From Desulfurococcaceae archaeon (GTDB lineage Archaea > Thermoproteota > Thermoprotei_A > Sulfolobales > Desulfurococcaceae): DNA of 59,466 nucleotides. Every line of letters starts with the position of its first letter. Within the stretch, counting starts at the first letter, position 1. The position numbers were made by a program, and so were the translations under genes. Below are positions 54,940 to 59,466 of the stretch, piece after piece. The stretch spans positions 1-59,466 of the forward strand of contig JAPWUD010000008.1 of the NCBI GenBank assembly GCA_028275705.1, given 5' to 3'. Under the pieces are notes generated by a model, which worked only from the letters and a program-made list of their open reading frames with translations, was not told the DNA's origin and did no database searches.

Positions 54940-55088
54940 CCCCTAGACTAATACTCCTTCTTGAATAGGGTTTATAAGAGGAGGGGCAGTCTATAGTGGA
55001 CTAAAAGTGGATTTACTAATATATTTGAAAAAGGGATTGCGTATCTTTATATTATTATGATGTATGAGTTTTGGAATCGATGAGGAGA

Positions 55089-56468
55089 CTACCTACTTTC
55101 TCTCTTAAATGGGTGTATGTAGTCTTTTGGAGCTTTATCAAATACCTCGAGGTATTTCCGAAGAGATCTTGGTATAGTTACTGTTCCATCATCGTTTTGA
55201 AAGTTCTCGAGTATTGCTGTTATTGTCCTAGTGCTCGCTATTGCTGTGCTATTTAATGTATGTACATACTCCTTCACCATCCCCTTCCTCCTGACAAGCC
55301 TTATTCTCAATCTATAGCTCTGCCAATCAGTTGTATTACTACAACTAACCATTTCACGGTACAATCCCTGAGCAGGCATCCATGCTTCTAAATCATACTT
55401 CTTGGCTGCTGGAGCACCTAGATCACCACTCGCTATATTCACTACCCTATACGGTATCTCCAACCCCTTGAATAACTCCTCGGCGTTTGAAATCAACTCC
55501 TCCATTAAATCCCAGCTCTCCTCAGGCTTTGCATACACGTATTGCTCAACTTTGTGGAATTGATGCACTCTAAATATGCCCTTTAAATCCCTAGAACCTG
55601 CACCAGCCTCTTTCCTAAAACAAGGAGATATACCAGCATACTTTAAGGGTAGCTCCTCCTCAGGTATCTCCTCGCCTGCATGTAGTGCTGCCAGGGAGTG
55701 CTCTGCAGTCGCAATCAAGTATAGATCCTCACCCTCGACTTTGTATATAGCGTCTTCAAAGGACTTGAAGTCTATTACACCCATCATTACCTTGTATCGA
55801 AGCATGTAGGGTGGTAGTACTAGTGTGTATCCTCTCTTAGTTAAGTAGTCTATAGCATACATTAGTAGAGCCATGTCTAGGAATACTATATCGTTGAATA
55901 AGTAGTAGAATCTACTGCCAGCAACTTCACCAGCTTTAATTGTATTGCCGAGATTTAATATGTTCTCCAACATATCTGCGTGGCCAATAGGCCTCTTCTC
56001 AACGACTTCATAGTCTACTTTAAACCCATACTTCTCGGTCTGTTGCTTGAATTGCTCAATATACCCAACCCAGACCCTTGGCTTACCATAAAACCTTATT
56101 GGTACATTGTAGGAGTCGTCTGGACCTATTGGGACGGTTTCGTGAACTATGTTTGGGAGGTCTAGGAGAGCCTTCTCCCTCTCTTCTTCAATATGCTTTA
56201 ATTCAACTTCAAGTCTTTGAAGCTCCTCGAGAAGCCTCTTAGCCTCCTCAATTTTCCTCTGCCTCTCGGGCTCGGGGGTTTTAGACACTTCTCTACTTAA
56301 AACATTGTGTTTATGCCTAACTTCTTGAACTAAGGTTAGTAGCCTCCTCCACTCTAGATCTAGTTTATGGGCTTTCTCCACAATCCCTGGGTCCATGAAT
56401 CTCTTCTTAACATGCTCCTTCAGTAGATCAGGGTTCTCCCTTAGAAGCGTCAATATACTCCAACTCAA
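55089..56468 (-). CDS. serS: Seryl-tRNA synthetase
   Basis: A 459-residue class II synthetase. The N-terminal coiled coil (about residues 30-115) grips the tRNA, motif 2 is [20 protein letters not shown], and motif 3 lies near the end. It charges tRNA-Ser with serine. First identified housekeeping gene of the run that continues with the MIP18-like gene, 14 bp upstream. Confidence 0.96.
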   Translation of the reverse strand: MSWSILTLLRENPDLLKEHVKKRFMDPGIVEKAHKLDLEWRRLLTLVQEVRHKHNVLSREVSKTPEPERQRKIEEAKRLLEELQRLEVELKHIEEEREKALLDLPNIVHETVPIGPDDSYNVPIRFYGKPRVWVGYIEQFKQQTEKYGFKVDYEVVEKRPIGHADMLENILNLGNTIKAGEVAGSRFYYLFNDIVFLDMALLMYAIDYLTKRGYTLVLPPYMLRYKVMMGVIDFKSFEDAIYKVEGEDLYLIATAEHSLAALHAGEEIPEEELPLKYAGISPCFRKEAGAGSRDLKGIFRVHQFHKVEQYVYAKPEESWDLMEELISNAEELFKGLEIPYRVVNIASGDLGAPAAKKYDLEAWMPAQGLYREMVSCSNTTDWQSYRLRIRLVRRKGMVKEYVHTLNSTAIASTRTITAILENFQNDDGTVTIPRSLRKYLEVFDKAPKDYIHPFKRESR

Positions 56469-56482
56469 CTCCTACACCCTAA

Positions 56483-56851
56483 TTATTTTTGCCCCTCAGT
56501 GGTCTGCTTATATAGCTCAACAATGTCATACCCAAATCTCTCTTTGAATAGAGCTCTTCCCTTCTCAGTCATTTTCAACGGCGTCCACGGAGGGTCGTAT
56601 ACTAAGTCTACATCTGCATCCAAATTTAGTTTCTCCTTGAGTTGGTCAATGATCATTAGGGGTAGATAAGTTGATAGAGGGCAGAAAGCAGATGTAAGAG
56701 TCATCTTAATCTTTACACTCCTATTATCGAGTAATTGAATGTCATATATTAACCCAAGATTAACTACATCAATTCCTATCTCGGGGTCAGCGATTGTTTC
56801 GAGAACCCTTAAGACCTCGCTCCTCAGTCTCTCTTTATCACTAACACTCAA
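56483..56851 (-). CDS. MIP18/DUF59-family protein, SufT-like
   Basis: A 122-residue protein. TIADPEIGIDVVNLGLIYDI and TSAFCPLSTYLP (with the family Cys) match the DUF59/MIP18 domain, and DPPWTPLKMTEKGR follows. Related proteins assist assembly of Fe-S clusters. It lies 14 bp before serS and probably shares its transcript. In this genome clients could include the AOR, radical SAM and Fe-S glycosylase proteins. Confidence 0.9.
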   Translation of the reverse strand: MSVSDKERLRSEVLRVLETIADPEIGIDVVNLGLIYDIQLLDNRSVKIKMTLTSAFCPLSTYLPLMIIDQLKEKLNLDADVDLVYDPPWTPLKMTEKGRALFKERFGYDIVELYKQTTEGQK

Positions 56852-56901
56852 AATCCACCACCATTAAACAATTTAATTAATAATGTTGAGGATTAAAAAC
56901 A

Positions 56902-57198
56902 CTAGTGTGGAATGTAATCCCTGCCATACATTCTATATAGAACCTCTGGCCTCATAGAGGAAATTCTCCTAGCTATTTTATACAACACCACTACCTCTTC
57001 ATCAGTTGCATAATCAATTGGTCTACCCACGTAGTTATTTCTCTCCCATCTCTTCATAACCTCCCCTAGTAGGCCTTGAACCTCTTGCTGGGAGTAAAAA
57101 GCGATCTTGTATATTATCTCCTGGTTGTTATCTATTAACCTAATAATTTCCTCCCTCATTTCACTTACACTAATTGTCTTGCGTGGTATGAGGGGCAT
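56902..57198 (-). CDS. Small helical archaeal protein, unknown function
   Basis: A 98-residue helical protein with many charged residues (EMREEIIRLID, EVMKRWERNN) and a C-terminal MRPEVLYRMYGRDYIP. No motif was recognised. It follows the isomerase-like gene with a 6-bp gap in the same direction, so it may be part of that operon. Confidence 0.5.
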   Translation of the reverse strand: MPLIPRKTISVSEMREEIIRLIDNNQEIIYKIAFYSQQEVQGLLGEVMKRWERNNYVGRPIDYATDEEVVVLYKIARRISSMRPEVLYRMYGRDYIPH

Positions 57199-57204
57199 AA
57201 ATCT

Positions 57205-58191
57205 CTACTCTATAATCTTCTCCAAGTTCTCCACAATGTTTTCAGAGTACTTTATACTTTCCAGCGTCCAGCCTAGTTTATCAATAAGTATTAGTATTGA
57301 GGCTTGTGGTGGTAGTACTCCATACTCGGTTATAATAGCGTCGATGTAGTCAGGTGGAGTAACGTCGAAAACGGGGTTTAAAACTCTCACACCAGGGTGT
57401 TTGTCGAGCCAATCCCTTGGTACAACCTCCTCCGGGTCTCTATACTCGATCTTCACTAACTCACCTATTAATGTGAGAGGTGAGAATTTATATGATTCAG
57501 CAGCAACATACACTCTGACTCTCGCCTCCTTAGCTACTAGAGCAACTTGACTCGTACCGATCTTATTGACTACCGCTCCATTACTCGTAATAGTGTCAGC
57601 ACCTACAACCACATAGTCTACTTCATGCATAATATACCTAACAGCACTATCAGGGATCTGGACTACGGGAACACCGTACTTTCTAAGATGAGTAAAGGTA
57701 ATCCTCCCCTGGAGGAACGGCCTTGTCTCAGTATTGTAGACTTTGACAACTCTCCCCTCACTATATGCTCTCGCAATAACCTCAACAGCTGTTGAGCTAT
57801 GGCAGTGAGTTAAGACAACCGAGCCCTCCTTAATTCTCTTTGCACCGTATTCACTAATCCTCTTCACAGCCTCCTCCGAGTTCTTAATGAAGGCATCCGC
57901 AGCTTTAACCACAGACTCCCTTGCCTCTTCATAATTCGACACCCCACGTAGATTCCTTAAAACAAATATTACAGCATTAGGTAGACTCACAGCTGTAGGT
58001 CTCGTCGATATTAGTAGCTTACCTGCTTCAACCATGTACTTTTTAAATTCAGATACTTCTCTCACACCACCATACTCTAGAGCAGCGTACTTCAATGCCT
58101 CGGCAGCAGACCTAGCTATTCTACCAGCACCCCTAATCTTCATAGTCTTAATTCCACTCGCTATCTGTAAAACACTATTAGGGAGCCCCAC
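57205..58191 (-). CDS. Ribose-1,5-bisphosphate isomerase (eIF2B-like)
   Basis: A 328-residue eIF2B/MtnA-fold isomerase. C130 in VVLTHCHSS and D199 in VVVGADTITSNG match Cys133 and Asp202 of the Thermococcus kodakarensis enzyme, which are needed for isomerisation. It converts ribose 1,5-bisphosphate to ribulose 1,5-bisphosphate in archaeal AMP/nucleoside salvage. Its GTG start shares one base with the stop of the paralogue upstream. No true form III RuBisCO is in the window; the RLP at 14 kb is not one. Confidence 0.82.
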   Translation of the reverse strand: MGLPNSVLQIASGIKTMKIRGAGRIARSAAEALKYAALEYGGVREVSEFKKYMVEAGKLLISTRPTAVSLPNAVIFVLRNLRGVSNYEEARESVVKAADAFIKNSEEAVKRISEYGAKRIKEGSVVLTHCHSSTAVEVIARAYSEGRVVKVYNTETRPFLQGRITFTHLRKYGVPVVQIPDSAVRYIMHEVDYVVVGADTITSNGAVVNKIGTSQVALVAKEARVRVYVAAESYKFSPLTLIGELVKIEYRDPEEVVPRDWLDKHPGVRVLNPVFDVTPPDYIDAIITEYGVLPPQASILILIDKLGWTLESIKYSENIVENLEKIIE

Positions 58192-59126
58192 TACTTCTTC
58201 ACCCCATACCTCTCGGTTAACACTTGGATTAAATATGGCAAAGGCTGGTAACTCGGTGGGTATTCACCATAAATACTCCTAAGTAGGAGTGGTATAGCCT
58301 GTGGAGCAATTAGGCCGTACTCGGTTGCAATGCCATCAATGTACTCTGGAGGTGCAACTTCATATAGTGGAACCCTCGCTGTAAACCCCTCCGGAGGCTC
58401 CTCTTCTCTCTCAACAATCAACTCTGCACCACCCTCCGGTAGCTTAAGCAACTCTCCATAGATTGTTTCATAGCTAAACTTCATGGTTGGAGCTATGACG
58501 AAAACCCTCTTCCTAGCCTCCTTAGCCACTAGAGACAACAACCCCGTCCCCACCTTCGCTACGAGTGCACCATTACTCGCAATCCCCTCAGCTCCAACAA
58601 CCACTTTATCTACATCCCTCACAAAGAAGCGTGCAGCAGAGTCCACAATAAGGGTGACCGGGTATCCAAGCGATTCAGCATACTCTGCGAGAACTAAACC
58701 CTCCCTCCCAGGCCTCGACTCAGTTACGTAGACCTCTAACTTCCTACCCATATCCCTCAATGTCTTCAAAAACCTCCTCACAGCGAGGCTATTACTAGTG
58801 GTCATAACTACTTCCCCATCTAATACCCTACGGGCAGCAACCTCGGCAGACCTCCACAGTGCTCTATCATACTCACTAGCCAAACTAGAAACGTATTTAT
58901 CTATCCCCGTAAACCCCTCATTAAGAAGCCTCTGAGCTACAAACCTCAATAAATTCAGTGAGGCGATCGAGGAAGGCCTATCGTGGACAATGTAATTGTA
59001 TAAATCTATTAGTTTCTCCACGAAAGCCTTCTCAACACCAGCCGCTGCAGACTCGATAAGCCTCCCAGCTACCTCAAAGAATAACTCAGAGCCGCTAAGC
59101 CTACTCTGAAGCTCCACAAAGACCAC
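58191..59126 (-). CDS. eIF2B-like paralogue without isomerase catalytic residues
   Basis: A 311-residue homologue of the next gene. The catalytic Cys site reads VVMTTSNS (S111 in place of Cys) and the Asp site VVVGAEGIASNG (E180 in place of Asp), as in eIF2B regulatory subunits. It is therefore predicted to lack isomerase activity and may bind the sugar phosphate or eIF2-like partners, or form mixed complexes with its neighbour. The one-base overlap makes balanced synthesis likely. Confidence 0.78.
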   Translation of the reverse strand: MVFVELQSRLSGSELFFEVAGRLIESAAAGVEKAFVEKLIDLYNYIVHDRPSSIASLNLLRFVAQRLLNEGFTGIDKYVSSLASEYDRALWRSAEVAARRVLDGEVVMTTSNSLAVRRFLKTLRDMGRKLEVYVTESRPGREGLVLAEYAESLGYPVTLIVDSAARFFVRDVDKVVVGAEGIASNGALVAKVGTGLLSLVAKEARKRVFVIAPTMKFSYETIYGELLKLPEGGAELIVEREEEPPEGFTARVPLYEVAPPEYIDGIATEYGLIAPQAIPLLLRSIYGEYPPSYQPLPYLIQVLTERYGVKK

Positions 59127-59200
59127 GCCTCCAGCGCATGTTATTTAAGACTTTTTATCTATCGGCTTCTTATATAGATTGAGCATTGTAGGGTGAATAT

Positions 59201-59466
59201 ATGGTGTATTCAAAGCTAATTGAGGGCTTTATACTGGTATTAATTGCAGCATCTATACTAAACCCCGCTTCAAGCCTAGTTGTTGGAGAGCAAGGATACA
59301 AAAACATATTGGTTTTCTTCATTCCAAGCGGGGATCCATACATATTACTAAACACCACTAATACATCTGCACAATTGAAAACGCTGCTTGTGAGGCTTGA
59401 AAATGATCAACATGCACCCCTAGACTACTACATCTCGTGGATCCTCACGGGTGTAAAACCAGAGTC
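59201..59466 (+). CDS. Exported protein, 3' end outside window (partial)
   Basis: A frame from ATG 59201 stays open to the last base (88 codons). It starts with MVYSKLIEGFILVLIAASIL, a signal peptide, followed by a beta-rich stretch (YKNILVFFIPSGDPYILL). A TATA-like CTTATATAG (about 59169-59177) and GGGTG five bases before the start support it. Function cannot be told from this part. Confidence 0.65.
   Translation, partial: MVYSKLIEGFILVLIAASILNPASSLVVGEQGYKNILVFFIPSGDPYILLNTTNTSAQLKTLLVRLENDQHAPLDYYISWILTGVKPE

Overview
The window comes from a hyperthermophilic archaeon of the Crenarchaeota/Thermoproteota, most likely Desulfurococcales-like; this placement is inferred from gene content and was not searched. 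The pointers are archaeal TATA boxes just ahead of genes, GGTG-type ribosome binding sites, frequent GTG/TTG starts, a tungsten aldehyde:ferredoxin oxidoreductase, an archaeal ribose-1,5-bisphosphate isomerase, an Lhr-type helicase, archaeal-style PRPP synthetase and seryl-tRNA synthetase, and DUF973/DUF1850-type families. No rRNA, CRISPR array or phage was seen. There is one tRNA, Val(CAC).

Layout. 0-1.5 kb: the end of an HTH protein, then a MutY/Nth-like DNA glycosylase gene split by a 277-bp tnpB-less IS200/IS605-type mini-element. 1.8-5.5 kb: a TAXI-TRAP transporter (receptor, DUF1850 protein, fused permease). 5.7-9 kb: an MBL-fold protein, a large archaeal hypothetical and a DUF973 membrane protein. 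9.2-31 kb: a catabolic island with two class III aminotransferases, two FGGY sugar kinases, a class II aldolase, a RuBisCO-like protein (RLP), a complete branched-chain-type ABC importer (LivHM/KGF), an HTH-phosphoribosyltransferase regulator, a metallophosphoesterase, an APC permease and PRPP synthetase. An HTH-CBS regulator inside this island is split by a second mini-element of 278 bp.

31-46 kb: DHH phosphoesterase, amidohydrolase, a tungsten enzyme locus (AOR, radical-SAM maturase, divergent MoaD), an HD hydrolase, a pyroglutamyl-peptidase-like pseudoenzyme lacking its catalytic cysteine, an Fe-S HhH glycosylase-like protein, a radical SAM protein, carbamate kinase, a DMT transporter, tRNA-Val and an orphan PD-(D/E)XK protein. 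46-59 kb: mostly housekeeping, including an m5C RNA methyltransferase, Lhr-type helicase, GT2 glycosyltransferase, macro-domain protein, PfkB-like kinase, SerRS and a MIP18-like protein. It also holds a tandem eIF2B-fold pair of which only one member keeps the isomerase catalytic residues.

How parts may work together. RLP and FGGY kinase are co-directional, 39 bp apart, and converge with the class II aldolase. This suggests an import-phosphorylate-enolise/decarboxylate-cleave route for an unknown sugar or sugar acid. The second FGGY kinase overlaps a PRTase-type regulator by 4 nt and is followed by an aminotransferase. The substrate cannot be read from sequence. The most novel observations are this RLP module and the two mini-elements. 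Each mini-element keeps a TnpB-tail/omega-RNA-like right end, and each would restore an intact reading frame of the expected family length if precisely excised.
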